Shown here piece by piece: positions 45,162 through 53,705 of a stretch of DNA of 64,000 bases. Source of the DNA: Glaciecola amylolytica (lineage in GTDB: Bacteria; Bacteroidota; Bacteroidia; Flavobacteriales_D; Crocinitomicaceae); assembly GCA_003856375.1 (NCBI GenBank), contig CP034120.1, positions 124,001 through 188,000 on the forward strand, written 5' to 3'. Below the pieces are notes generated by a model. The model worked only from the letters and a program-made list of their open reading frames with translations. It did no database searches and was not told where the DNA came from. The number at the start of each line of letters is the position of its first letter. The first letter of the stretch is position 1. A program made the translations under genes and the position numbers.

Positions 45162-45998
45162 CTATAACAAATTCAAGTTATGGCGAAGATAAGAAGTAAA
45201 AAGCAAACGATACTTTTTATTATCGGGAATCCGGATTCTTTCTCCCAAAATGACCTCGGCATCTGTTTTCCGGATTTTGTGGAAGAGTTTCACGTAATAG
45301 CGGTAAGCCATGTAAACTCCGAAGCGGGCATCTTTTGGCAGGCGTTTGATTCCTTCATAACCGGCTTTGAAATCCAGTTCTATTTCCTGCTCGATTTTTT
45401 GTTTCATGGCACAATCAAACAAATCGAAGTTCATGTCCGGAAAATAAGTTCTGCCCAATTGATGATAATCTGCATTCAAATCACGTAAAAAATTGATTTT
45501 CTGAAAGGCAGAACCCAGTTTCATGGCGGAATCCTTTAAGTTATTGTACGCTTCTTCATTTCCTTTCACAAATACTTTCAAACACATCAATCCGACAACT
45601 TCTGCCGAACCGAGAATGTAACGTTCATAAACGGATTGTTCGTATTGAATTTTTTCCAGATCCATTTCCATCGATTGAAGAAATAGTTCGATCAGCTCCG
45701 GATCTATTTGGTATTTCCGGACAACCCATTGAAAGCTGTTCAAGATCGGATTCAGGGAAATTCCGCGTTCAATGGCTTTGTATGTTTCGGATTTGAACTC
45801 ACTGAGAAGTTCCTTTTTTTCATAGGTGTGAAAACTGTCTACAATCTCATCTGCAAAACGCACGAATCCGTAAATTGCATGAATCGGAGCTTGTAAATCG
45901 TTGCTCAGAAAACGAATTCCGATCGAAAAGGAAGTGCTGTACCTTTTGGTTGTCATGGCACTCATCTCCAAAGAAAGTGTGTCAAATAATTGTTTCAT
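45162..45998 (-). CDS. crtB: Phytoene synthase
   Basis: Joins two geranylgeranyl diphosphates to phytoene. 278 residues with the two Asp-rich magnesium sites, RFADEIVD near 50 and LRDLNADYHQLGRTYFP near 195-210 (second D-x-x-x-D). It starts 12 bases after crtI and ends 3 bases before idi, in a tight operon. Confidence 0.95.
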   Translation of the reverse strand: MKQLFDTLSLEMSAMTTKRYSTSFSIGIRFLSNDLQAPIHAIYGFVRFADEIVDSFHTYEKKELLSEFKSETYKAIERGISLNPILNSFQWVVRKYQIDPELIELFLQSMEMDLEKIQYEQSVYERYILGSAEVVGLMCLKVFVKGNEEAYNNLKDSAMKLGSAFQKINFLRDLNADYHQLGRTYFPDMNFDLFDCAMKQKIEQEIELDFKAGYEGIKRLPKDARFGVYMAYRYYVKLFHKIRKTDAEVILGERIRIPDNKKYRLLFTSYLRHNLNLL

Positions 45999-46010
45999 AG
46001 CGGAGCAGTT

Positions 46011-47489
46011 TTACAGTTTTTCGATTTGTTTGATCACATATTTTGCAACGACTTCTCCTGAGATAATCGATGGAGGAATTCCTGGCCCGGGAACGGTGAG
46101 TTGCCCGGTGTAGAACAGATTGGACAAGTGTTTGTTTTTGATTCTGGGTTTGAGCAAAGCAGTTTGTCTCAGGGTATTTGCCAAGCCATAAGCGTTTCCT
46201 TTAAAAGCGTTGTAGTCGTTCATGAAGTCGGATATGCAGTAACTACGCTTGTAAACAATAGTTGGATTGATGTCAAACCCGATTTTTTCTGTCAAACGTT
46301 TGGTCAGCAGCTGAAAATAATGTTCGCGTTTCTCTTCGCTGTCTTCCAGTCCGGGTGCAATTGGAATCAGCAGAAACAAGTTTTCAGAACCTTGGGGTGC
46401 TGTTGAAGGATCTGTTTTTGAAGGACAGCTGACATAAAAAAGCGGTTTGTTCGGCCATGCCGGATTCTTGTAAATTTCCAAAGCGTGGTTTTCAAAATCT
46501 TCATCAAAAAACAAATTGTGATGTTCCAGATTCGGAACTTTGCAATTCAACCCGATGTAAAAGAGCAGGCAGGATGGCGCCATGATACGTTTTTCCCAAT
46601 ATGAATCGGAATAGTTTGCGTTGTTTTCGAGTAATTGCTCCGTATGCCGGTAATCCGCTCCGGAAATAACAAAATCGAAGTTCAGTTCACCTTGCGTTGT
46701 GCTGAGGGAATGTATTTTTCCTCCGGAGGTATTTATTCCTGTAACGGATGTATTAAGCATGAATTTGGTTCCCTGTTCTTTCGCGATCCGTTCAAAAGCT
46801 TTTACGAACTCAAACATTCCGCCCATCGGATACCAGGTTCCCAGTTGAATGTCTGCATAATTCATCAGCGAATAGAGTGCAGGTGTGTCTTTGGGAGTTG
46901 CTCCCAGAAACAAAATCGGAAATTCAAGCAGGGAAATGATCTTCGGATGTGAAAAATACTTTCTGATAAATGAGCTGTAGGAAGTAAACAACTGCATTTT
47001 GAATAAACCGCTCAGAATCCGGGAGTCGGCAAATTCACTCAACTTCAAACTTGGCTTGTATACCAGATCCTTCATCCCGATTTGATACTTTTTTTCTGCA
47101 TCTGCCAAAAACTGACGCAGTTTGATCTTGCTTCCGGGTTCCAGCTTTTCGAAATAGATTTCCAATTCATTGATGGAAGCCGGAATTTTATCCACGTCAT
47201 CCTCACCCCAGATTACCTGATAGGATGGATCCAGACGGATCAGCTCATAAAAATCGGAAGTAGTGTAGCCGAATTGCTTGTAGAAATTCTCAAAAATATC
47301 GGGCATCCAGTACCAACTTGGACCCATATCAAACGTGAAGCCATTGTCTGTTACAAATTGCCGGGCTCTGCCGCCAATGCTGTCATTTTTTTCTATAATG
47401 GTAACATCATGCCCAGCTTTTGCCAAAAAAGAAGCACAGGAAAGACTTGAAATCCCCGATCCGATAAGAGCTATTTTTTTTACTGGCAT
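46011..47489 (-). CDS. crtI: Phytoene desaturase
   Basis: 492 residues of the CrtI flavoprotein family: N-terminal FAD motif ALIGSGISSLSCASFLAKAG with the downstream GGRARQF, and C-terminal LFYTGQLTVPGPGIPPSIIS. It introduces conjugated double bonds into phytoene, with lycopene or neurosporene as product. It leads the operon crtI-crtB-idi-pterin gene. Later pathway genes (crtY, crtZ) are not in the window, so the final pigment is unknown. No light-sensing regulator gene is adjacent. Confidence 0.95.
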   Translation of the reverse strand: MPVKKIALIGSGISSLSCASFLAKAGHDVTIIEKNDSIGGRARQFVTDNGFTFDMGPSWYWMPDIFENFYKQFGYTTSDFYELIRLDPSYQVIWGEDDVDKIPASINELEIYFEKLEPGSKIKLRQFLADAEKKYQIGMKDLVYKPSLKLSEFADSRILSGLFKMQLFTSYSSFIRKYFSHPKIISLLEFPILFLGATPKDTPALYSLMNYADIQLGTWYPMGGMFEFVKAFERIAKEQGTKFMLNTSVTGINTSGGKIHSLSTTQGELNFDFVISGADYRHTEQLLENNANYSDSYWEKRIMAPSCLLFYIGLNCKVPNLEHHNLFFDEDFENHALEIYKNPAWPNKPLFYVSCPSKTDPSTAPQGSENLFLLIPIAPGLEDSEEKREHYFQLLTKRLTEKIGFDINPTIVYKRSYCISDFMNDYNAFKGNAYGLANTLRQTALLKPRIKNKHLSNLFYTGQLTVPGPGIPPSIISGEVVAKYVIKQIEKL

Positions 47490-47641
47490 TCTGTTGTTTT
47501 TGTTGCGTAGAAAATGAGTTCATACTGGATGCTTTCTTCACCTTTTGTGAAAGGCGTCCTGTTTTAATTGCAAGTGTAGGCAATTACAGGAAAACTCAGA
47601 TGAAAGTAAGGTTATTAAAAAACAGGAAGGAATGTTTGAGT

Positions 47642-48475
47642 TTATGTATCCCAATCGGATACTGAAGCGAATTTATTTCCGCTGCTTGGGTCAACGCGCG
47701 TCCATTCAGGAACTTTCTTGAAAATTTCAGGGCCGTAAGTTCCTTTTGAAGCATCAAGTGCAACTGTTGTGACAGTACCTCCAACATCAAGGCGTCCGGC
47801 AACACCGCTTGGATAGTCTGCGGCATCCGTGCTTTGTGTTTTTGAAGCGTCGGCATCTTTGATCCAGGTTGAAGCACTGGAGCCCGGATATGCGACGTCT
47901 ACATTAAAATCTACTTTCGCGGATGTTGTTCCGCCATTGTCCGGTACGGCTGCTTTTAGCGCAGATTCAAAGGTGTTCCAATCGGAGTGATGGTTGGCCG
48001 TTGCTGTAGTGGATGTTAGATTTTTTGTTACTCCCGGTCCGCCCGAATGTTCGTTGAGTGCATGAAACCGAACCCACTTGCGAGGATTGGAGTTGCCTGA
48101 TGCGGATAGACCTATTTTTCTCAGGTTGTCATAACCAGCCGAATCCTGAGAGGGTTTGGATCCTTTCTTCACATGATCACCGGCATCAAGCTGCAGGTTG
48201 ACGTTTTCAGCCTTGGTACTTCCGGAATATGTGGGCGTCTTTTCCGCACGTTGAACAGTGCCTTTTCCAAAAGATAAGACTGATGTATCGGCCATTCGCT
48301 GAATGCTTTTCAATGATTCGGAGCCCTTGTCGGTACTGGCCGCGAGTTGCTTCAAATCTGCCTGTGCTTTGAAATCTGGTCGTTGATCACTAAATCCTGT
48401 TGCAGGCTGCTCGCTTTTTTTAAGAGAGTTTTCTTTCGTAACCGCATTTTGTGATTTTTGAGCTGAGATAGCCAT
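47642..48475 (-). CDS. Candidate cargo of an extracellular contractile injection system
   Basis: 277 residues, no signal peptide. Residues 30-76 have the pattern D-Q-R-P...QADLKQLA...S...SIQRMADTS...VQR, which matches the N-terminal leader of eCIS-associated and DUF4157-type toxins (typically RPEA-xQ-xLQ-x-MA-x-S...L-Q-x-MADxS...VQRK). Residues 134-170 (WVRFHALNEHSGGPG, NLTSTTATAN, then HHSDWNTFE) resemble a C-terminal domain often attached to such leaders, with H-A-L-N, G-G-P-G, N-L-T and A-N-x-H marks, perhaps a nuclease-like fold. The last 100 residues are Ala/Ser/Thr/Asp-rich. No injection-system genes are in the window, so the machine must lie elsewhere if this is cargo. Function and toxicity are inference. 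Confidence 0.6.
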   Translation of the reverse strand: MAISAQKSQNAVTKENSLKKSEQPATGFSDQRPDFKAQADLKQLAASTDKGSESLKSIQRMADTSVLSFGKGTVQRAEKTPTYSGSTKAENVNLQLDAGDHVKKGSKPSQDSAGYDNLRKIGLSASGNSNPRKWVRFHALNEHSGGPGVTKNLTSTTATANHHSDWNTFESALKAAVPDNGGTTSAKVDFNVDVAYPGSSASTWIKDADASKTQSTDAADYPSGVAGRLDVGGTVTTVALDASKGTYGPEIFKKVPEWTRVDPSSGNKFASVSDWDT

Positions 48476-48497
48476 GTGAAGAATGTTTAGTAGTTCT

Positions 48498-48529
48498 CTA
48501 AAGTAAGATTAATCTGAATTGTGAACAAA
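48498..48529 (-). promoter_or_regulatory. Promoter of the eCIS-cargo-like gene
   Basis: On the minus strand TTTG (48526-48529), 20 bases, TACTTTAG (48498-48505; seven of eight match TAnnTTTG). Predicted start near 48491, 16 bases before the ATG. Confidence 0.55.
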
Positions 48530-48619
48530 ATCTTTTTCAAATCCGGTTGTAATAATCTTGGAATGAATCAGTTTGATGAGAATCCGGGTTTTGTAATCGG
48601 ATTAAATGAAACCGTTAAT

Positions 48620-48652
48620 TTTGGATCAAAATTGATAAAAAAACTATATTTG
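48620..48652 (+). promoter_or_regulatory. Promoter of the lipoprotein gene at 48689
   Basis: TTTG (48620-48623), 21 bases, TATATTTG (48645-48652), a perfect -7 element. Predicted start near 48659, about 30 bases before the ATG. Confidence 0.7.
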
Positions 48653-48688
48653 CCTTAATTACTTCTCCGGATGGAGTTGAAATAAAAA

Positions 48689-49276
48689 ATGAGTATGAAA
48701 AAATTTTCAATCTTTTTGTTGCTTTTAGCAGTGTCTTTTGTAGCAGTGCGTTGTGGTGATTCAGAAGAGAGTAAAGAGTTGACCGATGATGAATTGTATG
48801 AGTTTCAGGGGTTTTCCATGAAGCCGTATGACATTCCGATTATGATCATGTTGCCGGATGAAACGGCAAATATTGGTGCTTCAACTCAACCGGAAGTGAT
48901 ACATGTGGAAGATGATTTCAAATGGGAATTGATGGTTGGACCGAACTTTCACATGGTAATTGACGATTGGGGTTCTGACCGCGAAATGGTTTCTTCTGAA
49001 AAGAAGCGTTTGGCAGGATTGAGCTTTTACAAAGTAAAATACCTGGTGGACGAGCCTGATTTCATCTTGTATGAGCGCGAGTTGAAAGTGGACGGAAAGA
49101 AAGGTGCTTCGAAATCGGTTGGTGTAGAACACACAACATATCACGTTTACGGACAGAAAGTGATTGACGATATTACTTATGTGTTCAGAAGCCGTGACGA
49201 CGGATTTGAAAAGATCATTATCGACTTAATGGCAAAATCGATTAAATCGGTGAAACCGTTAAAAGGAAATTCATAA
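48689..49276 (+). CDS. Lipoprotein of unknown function
   Basis: 195 residues with a lipoprotein-like signal (LLLLAVSFVAVRCGD, Cys22). An in-frame second ATG two codons later (MKKFSIFL) may be the real start. The mature part is mixed alpha/beta with acidic and Lys-rich stretches (FKWELMVGPNFHMVIDDWGSD, RELKVDGKKGASKSVGVEHT). No family recognised. It has a good promoter and its own terminator, so it forms a single-gene unit divergent from the cargo-like gene. Confidence 0.65.
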   Translation: MSMKKFSIFLLLLAVSFVAVRCGDSEESKELTDDELYEFQGFSMKPYDIPIMIMLPDETANIGASTQPEVIHVEDDFKWELMVGPNFHMVIDDWGSDREMVSSEKKRLAGLSFYKVKYLVDEPDFILYERELKVDGKKGASKSVGVEHTTYHVYGQKVIDDITYVFRSRDDGFEKIIIDLMAKSIKSVKPLKGNS

Positions 49277-49281
49277 ATGAG

Positions 49282-49310
49282 AAAGGGGAGTGAAAACTCT
49301 CCTTTTTTAT
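49282..49310 (+). terminator. Terminator of the lipoprotein gene
   Basis: AAAGGGGAGT-GAAA-ACTCTCCTTT with one G-T pair, then TTTATTT, directly after the stop. Confidence 0.85.
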
Positions 49311-49360
49311 TTGATAATCAATTGATTATTGGCGTTGGTGTAATGCTAAGCTTGAGGTCG

Positions 49361-49388
49361 GTTCGTAATATTGCGATATTGCAAATTT
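49361..49388. repeat. TTCGTAATATTGCGA motif, second copy
   Basis: GTTCGTAATATTGCGATATTGC shares 15 consecutive bases with the near-palindrome at 16488-16505. Here ATATTGC repeats in tandem. It lies in the gap between two converging genes (lipoprotein and OmpA-like), where a promoter role is unlikely. Confidence 0.5.
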
Positions 49389-49435
49389 GGGATTGATTCT
49401 TTAAAATCAACTGAATAATAAATTAGATTATAACC

Positions 49436-50206
49436 TTATTTCCTGTAAAAGGTCGCTTCAACTCTCCGGTTCGCTTGCTTGTGTTCTTCTGAATCTTCCA
49501 CAAACAAAGGTTTTTTATTCCCGAATCCAAGAGCTGTAATCCGGCTTCCTGAAATTCCACCTTCCGATACCAGAATTTGCTTGATGCGGTTTGCTCTTTT
49601 TCCCGAAAGATTTCCGCTGTCAGTTCCGCAGCAGACATGTCCCGAAAGAACAACTGACAAAGAATTGTCGCTTTTCAGTGCTTCGATCAGAAATTTGATG
49701 TCATCGTAAGAACTTGGAACCATGACATCCTGTCCCATCAGAAAGATAATTTCCAGTTTAATCGGAACACCGAGTTCGACCGTTCTATTCCCTAGTGTGA
49801 TTTTACTTTTTGCGGCGGCAGAAGAGGAAAGCCCGATAATGTCAACGCGCCGTTTATTGCGATCGGAAAGATTTCTTTGGTCTTCACCTGAGGCAGTTTC
49901 TTCCTGAATGGAAAATCGATCGGGATACTGTTCCTGGATGATCTTTTTTACGGATTCCAAACGCTTTTGAGCGAGGTAAAGATTGTATTCCGGAGAACCG
50001 ATTGTATCGGTATAGGCCCGGATAATGATTTTTTGACTTTTAAACTGATCCAGTTTCAATGTTGTTTTTGCGTTCGTCTTATTTTGAAGTTTCACCTCGT
50101 GTTGGTTCAATTCAAAGTAAAACGAAGCCGAATCCGGTTTTGCTCCGGATTGTGCATAGGTGATAACAGGCAACAAGAAGAAAAGTGAATGCAGGATTGT
50201 CTTCAT
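49436..50206 (-). CDS. Exported protein with two OmpA-like domains
   Basis: 256 residues: signal peptide ending TYAQS, then two OmpA C-terminal-like domains. The first (about 25-125) has FYFELNQHEVKLQN, IIRAYTDTIGSPEYNLYLAQKR and DRNKRRVDI; the second (about 140-255) has VVLSGHVCCGTDSGNLSGKRA and EHKQANRRVEATF. Such domains bind the diaminopimelate of peptidoglycan. Tandem OmpA domains without a barrel or lipoprotein anchor are unusual. In the second domain the usual GHTD is GHVC, so peptidoglycan binding there may be altered. Confidence 0.8.
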   Translation of the reverse strand: MKTILHSLFFLLPVITYAQSGAKPDSASFYFELNQHEVKLQNKTNAKTTLKLDQFKSQKIIIRAYTDTIGSPEYNLYLAQKRLESVKKIIQEQYPDRFSIQEETASGEDQRNLSDRNKRRVDIIGLSSSAAAKSKITLGNRTVELGVPIKLEIIFLMGQDVMVPSSYDDIKFLIEALKSDNSLSVVLSGHVCCGTDSGNLSGKRANRIKQILVSEGGISGSRITALGFGNKKPLFVEDSEEHKQANRRVEATFYRK

Positions 50207-50248
50207 AAGTTTCTGAAAGATATAATATGCAGCGCTTGGTTTGGTTAC

Positions 50249-50280
50249 AAAAAATCCCGTCTTCGGATAAAAACGGGATT
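50249..50280 (-). terminator. Terminator of lysC
   Basis: On the minus strand AATCCCGT, a 16-base spacer, ACGGGATTTTTTG. It follows the lysC stop by six bases. Confidence 0.85.
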
Positions 50281-50286
50281 CTGAGA

Positions 50287-51558
50287 TTATTTATTTTTCA
50301 TCACCATGCGAATGGTTTGTCTGGTTCGCTGTTCCAGTAAGATATCTTTATCAATGGTCACGCGATCAATCGTTGCCTGGTCATAATGACGAATCGTTAC
50401 CAATTCGAGTCCTTCGTTGTAGCGCACGGAATACTGATCCTTGAATTTCTCGACCAATTTCATCGGTTCTGTTTTTGACCGGTCGAAAAGAATGGAAAAA
50501 CTCAAGGCGGAATTCTGCATCAGGTTGATTTTAACCCCGTAGAATGCCAGTTGCTGGAAAATGTCTCCTAAATTTTCTTCTACGATAAAAGAGAAATCTT
50601 TGGGTGTAAAAGACATTAAAACCTGATCCATTTTGAAAATGAACGAAGGAACTAAATGATCGTAATCCATGGATTCCTGAATGACAGTTCCTTCGGCTCC
50701 CGGATCTATAAATGATTTCACATAAAGCGGAATTCCTTTGTTTTGAAGCGGTTTGATTGTCTTCGGGTGAATGACGCTTGCTCCGTAATAGGAAAGTTCA
50801 ATGGCTTCTTTGAAAGAAATCTTCTGAAGTTTGATTGTATCGTCGAACCATTTCGGATCGGCGTTCAACATTCCCGGAACGTCTTTCCAGATAGTTACAC
50901 TGTCCGCATTGGTATTGTAAGCCAGGATTCCCGCTGTGAAATCCGAACCCTCACGCCCCAGAGTGGTCGTGAATCCTTCGGAAGTATGTCCGATAAATCC
51001 TTGTGTAATTGCAATTCGTTTGTCCTTGAAAAGAGGAAGTAATCTTTCATTGACAAGTGCTTCTGTTTTTGCCCAGTCAACTTCGCCTTCACGGTATTCG
51101 TGATTGGTACGGATGATTTTTCTGCAGTCAACCCAAGCTGTCAGATGTCCTTCTTCCTTCATGAATGCTTCCACGATCATGGTTGATAAAACCTCTCCCA
51201 ATGAAACGATCTGATCGTATTCGAAGTTGTAATTATCGGAAATCGGCAAATGAAAACGATTCTTCAATGAATCGAACAATTCTTCCATTTGCTGATAGAT
51301 ATAATAGTGTTTCTCGGGGAAAAGTTCCGCAACGATCAATTGATGGAACTGATAACGGTCTTCCACCAGATCCAGATAACGTTTTTCATCGCGTTTCCAT
51401 AATGCGTCAACAATTTCTTCCATGGCATTGGTTGTTTTCCCCATGGCGGAGATAACAACAATCAATTGGTCTTTAGGGAAAAGAGAGAGAATGTGCGATA
51501 CATTTCGAACGGCATTGGCGTCTTTCACGGAAGCTCCACCAAATTTGAAAACTTTCAT
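50287..51558 (-). CDS. lysC: Aspartate kinase
   Basis: Phosphorylates aspartate, the first step toward lysine, methionine, threonine and diaminopimelate. 423 residues, monofunctional: N-terminal KFGGASVKDANAVRNV, where the family usually has KFGGTSV, then GREGSDFTAGILAYNTNAD in the kinase domain, and C-terminal ACT-like regulatory sequence from about 310. It has a perfect promoter just upstream and its own terminator, so it is expressed alone; dapD of the same pathway is 38 kb away. Confidence 0.95.
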   Translation of the reverse strand: MKVFKFGGASVKDANAVRNVSHILSLFPKDQLIVVISAMGKTTNAMEEIVDALWKRDEKRYLDLVEDRYQFHQLIVAELFPEKHYYIYQQMEELFDSLKNRFHLPISDNYNFEYDQIVSLGEVLSTMIVEAFMKEEGHLTAWVDCRKIIRTNHEYREGEVDWAKTEALVNERLLPLFKDKRIAITQGFIGHTSEGFTTTLGREGSDFTAGILAYNTNADSVTIWKDVPGMLNADPKWFDDTIKLQKISFKEAIELSYYGASVIHPKTIKPLQNKGIPLYVKSFIDPGAEGTVIQESMDYDHLVPSFIFKMDQVLMSFTPKDFSFIVEENLGDIFQQLAFYGVKINLMQNSALSFSILFDRSKTEPMKLVEKFKDQYSVRYNEGLELVTIRHYDQATIDRVTIDKDILLEQRTRQTIRMVMKNK

Positions 51559-51575
51559 CTGAGATTAATTTTTTG

Positions 51576-51605
51576 CAAAAATAAAAGGAAATGGAATGCG
51601 ACAAA
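51576..51605 (-). promoter_or_regulatory. Bacteroidota sigma promoter of lysC
   Basis: On the minus strand TTTG (51602-51605), 18 bases, TATTTTTG (51576-51583), a perfect -7 element. Predicted start near 51569, a leader of about ten bases. Confidence 0.75.
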
Positions 51606-51706
51606 CTTTTGAATGGAATAATTCACATTAATTTATAAATAAAACAAAATGTGTGAAAATGTTTGTTTTTGATTGTGAGTTGTGAAATGGCATTCGTTGT
51701 CATAAA

Positions 51707-51740
51707 CAAAAAAGGCCCGAAATTGATTCGGACCTTTTTG
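51707..51740 (-). terminator. Terminator of the YceI gene
   Basis: On the minus strand AAAAAGGTCCGAAT-CA-ATTTCGGGCCTTTTTT, an imperfect but strong hairpin with A and T flanks. Being symmetric, it may also act on the plus strand. Confidence 0.85.
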
Positions 51741-51761
51741 AGAAATTTAGTTGATATTCTC

Positions 51762-52388
51762 TTATTTTTTTGCTGCTTCAGCTTTCAATACCAGGTTCAA
51801 TTCGAACTCAACACCCGGCTTCACATATTGATTTGGCTTTTCTTTTTCCATTTCAGCATTTGGTTTGAAACCAGCTACGTCCAAAGAAGAGAAGTCAATC
51901 GTGAACTTTCCTTTTGCAGTCAATTCTTTGTCTGTTTTCTTGATCGTAACAGGCATTTTAGCCGGAACTTCTTTTCCTGCAACAATCAAAGTAGCGTCGA
52001 TTTCTTTGTCAGAAACAGCGTTTACTTTTACTTCAACATTCGGGAATTGAGCGATGTTAAAGAAATCAGGAGCACTTAAGTGACCGATTAATTTATCAGA
52101 ACCAGTCTCAGGAGTCAATTCACTTTCGATTGTTTTCATGTCAACAGTGAAACTTCCAGCTTCGAAAGCTTCTCCTTTGTAAGTTACGGATCCTTCAGAA
52201 ACTTTTACAGTTCCGTTATGTGAGTGAGAATCATCTGCGTAATTTCCTTTCCATTTCAATGTAGTCGCTGCTGCGTCCAATTGGTAAGTTACTGCTGTGT
52301 CTTCAGATGCTTCTGTTGAACCTCCACACGCTGTCATTCCGAAAGCGATAAATGCAAGTGATGCTGCGTAAAAAAATGTTTTTTTCAT
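51762..52388 (-). CDS. YceI-family lipoprotein
   Basis: 208 residues: lipoprotein signal FIAFGMTACGGS (Cys21), then a YceI domain, a lipocalin-like barrel that binds isoprenoid chains in known members: YQLDAAATTLKWKGNYADD, then GSFTVDMKTIES, LIGHLSAPDFFNIAQFPNVE and AKGKFTIDFSSLDV. An isoprenoid ligand fits a carotenoid/menaquinone-making cell but is inference. It has its own -7 element with a neighbouring palindrome. Confidence 0.92.
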   Translation of the reverse strand: MKKTFFYAASLAFIAFGMTACGGSTEASEDTAVTYQLDAAATTLKWKGNYADDSHSHNGTVKVSEGSVTYKGEAFEAGSFTVDMKTIESELTPETGSDKLIGHLSAPDFFNIAQFPNVEVKVNAVSDKEIDATLIVAGKEVPAKMPVTIKKTDKELTAKGKFTIDFSSLDVAGFKPNAEMEKEKPNQYVKPGVEFELNLVLKAEAAKK

Positions 52389-52410
52389 GTGATCTTAATT
52401 AATGTTGGTG

Positions 52411-52441
52411 CAAATATACATCTTTTTATTTACCATGGTAA
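52411..52441 (-). promoter_or_regulatory. YceI promoter with palindrome at the -33 position
   Basis: On the minus strand TATATTTG (52411-52418) is a perfect -7 element. The place of the -33 box holds TTACCATGGTAA (52430-52441), a perfect 12-base palindrome, and no TTTG; a regulator could act there. Confidence 0.5.
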
Positions 52442-52538
52442 TAAATTCATGAAAAGATAAAAATTTGTTCATTTCTTGGTTAATAGCTTCTTAAATTAAT
52501 AAAAAAGGTTGTAACCAAAAAATAGTAATTTCGTGTCA

Positions 52539-53429
52539 ATGAGTAAAGGAATCGAAAAGACAGGAAAGAAAGGGCTACGAACTAGTTACATTTCAACCGT
52601 AATTGGAATTTCGTTGGTTCTGTTTATGATCGGGCTGGTTTTGGCAGGCGTTATCGGCCTGGATTCAATGCAAAAGCAGGCAAGAGAGAATCTGCATGGT
52701 GATTTATTCTTTAAATCGGAATACAATGCTGCAGACATTAAACAGGTAGAGCAGGAGCTGAAATCCTGGGATTGTTTTAAGGAGGTAGTGTTTGTTTCAC
52801 CGGAACGTGCTATTGAAGAATTTAAAGGTTCGGACCAGAATTCAGATGACATTTTAGCCATTTTCGAAGGAGAAAATCCGCTTCCGCCAACCATTAATTT
52901 CAGACCGGTTAGTTCCTATGCGACAAAAAAAGGAATGAAAGAAATTGAGACTCGTCTGAATGATAAATACAGCGAGATGCTTGCGGAAGTCAATTACGAC
53001 AAAGCTGCATTGGAGGAAGTGAATTTGGGTTTCAAACAATTTGCCTTTTTAATTTTATTGGTTGCTTCGCTATTGATTGTGGTTGCGGTTGCAATGATTA
53101 ACAATACTATTCGTCTGGCGCTTTACTCGAAAAGATTCACGATTAAAACCATGCAATTGGTTGGGGCTACCAGCGGCTTTATCCGCAGACCGTTTTTGAA
53201 GCAGGCTATTTATCAGGGCTTGGTTTCCGGAATTATCGGAATGGCTTTTTTGATGACAGTATTCTTTGCTTTGAATAATGTATTGGATGTTGTTGAAATT
53301 GATTTGAAATTACTGGACATCCTGCTGCTTTTTGCTTCGCTGTTGATCATTGGCTGTGTTTTAACAATTGTTTCCACCTGGTTTGCGCTAAACAAATATT
53401 TACGTGCGAAATTGGATGATTTATATTAA
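52539..53429 (+). CDS. ftsX: FtsX-type permease of cell division
   Basis: 296 residues from ATG at 52539 (MSKGIEKTGKKGLRTSYIST); a GTG two codons earlier is possible. One membrane span near 20-42, a periplasmic domain (about 43-165), then three spans (about 168-190, 220-245, 265-288): the FtsX layout. FtsX with the ATPase FtsE couples to cell-wall hydrolases at the septum; ftsE is not adjacent, as usual in Bacteroidota. It heads a run with a DUF3098 gene, uppP, truB and queA, with short gaps. Confidence 0.9.
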   Translation: MSKGIEKTGKKGLRTSYISTVIGISLVLFMIGLVLAGVIGLDSMQKQARENLHGDLFFKSEYNAADIKQVEQELKSWDCFKEVVFVSPERAIEEFKGSDQNSDDILAIFEGENPLPPTINFRPVSSYATKKGMKEIETRLNDKYSEMLAEVNYDKAALEEVNLGFKQFAFLILLVASLLIVVAVAMINNTIRLALYSKRFTIKTMQLVGATSGFIRRPFLKQAIYQGLVSGIIGMAFLMTVFFALNNVLDVVEIDLKLLDILLLFASLLIIGCVLTIVSTWFALNKYLRAKLDDLY

Positions 53430-53453
53430 TTTAGCCACACATTCATTTATATC

Positions 53454-53702
53454 ATGGACAATAAATTCGACTTTCCAATTAGAAAAGAAAATCTACGAAT
53501 CATTTTTATTGGTTTAGCTATCAATATCTTGGGTTATATCCTGATGATTGGAGGTGGATCAGATAATCCAAACGAATTTCACGAAGCAGAGTTGTTTTCA
53601 AGTGTGAGAATTACATTATCACCGATCTTAATTGTTGCGGGCTTCATCGTGATGATTTACGGAATCATGAAGAAAGCGAAAAAAGATAATTCTCAAGAAT
53701 AA
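53454..53702 (+). CDS. DUF3098 membrane protein
   Basis: 82 residues with two membrane segments (IIFIGLAINILGYILMIGGG and SPILIVAGFIVMIYGIM) and a charged, Lys-rich C-terminus. The pattern of N-terminal FPIRKENLRI, GGGSDNPNEF and RITLSPILIV is the DUF3098 family, found next to ftsX in Bacteroidota. It ends three bases before uppP. A helper role in division or wall synthesis is suggested by position only. Confidence 0.85.
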   Translation: MDNKFDFPIRKENLRIIFIGLAINILGYILMIGGGSDNPNEFHEAELFSSVRITLSPILIVAGFIVMIYGIMKKAKKDNSQE

Positions 53703-53705
53703 TTC

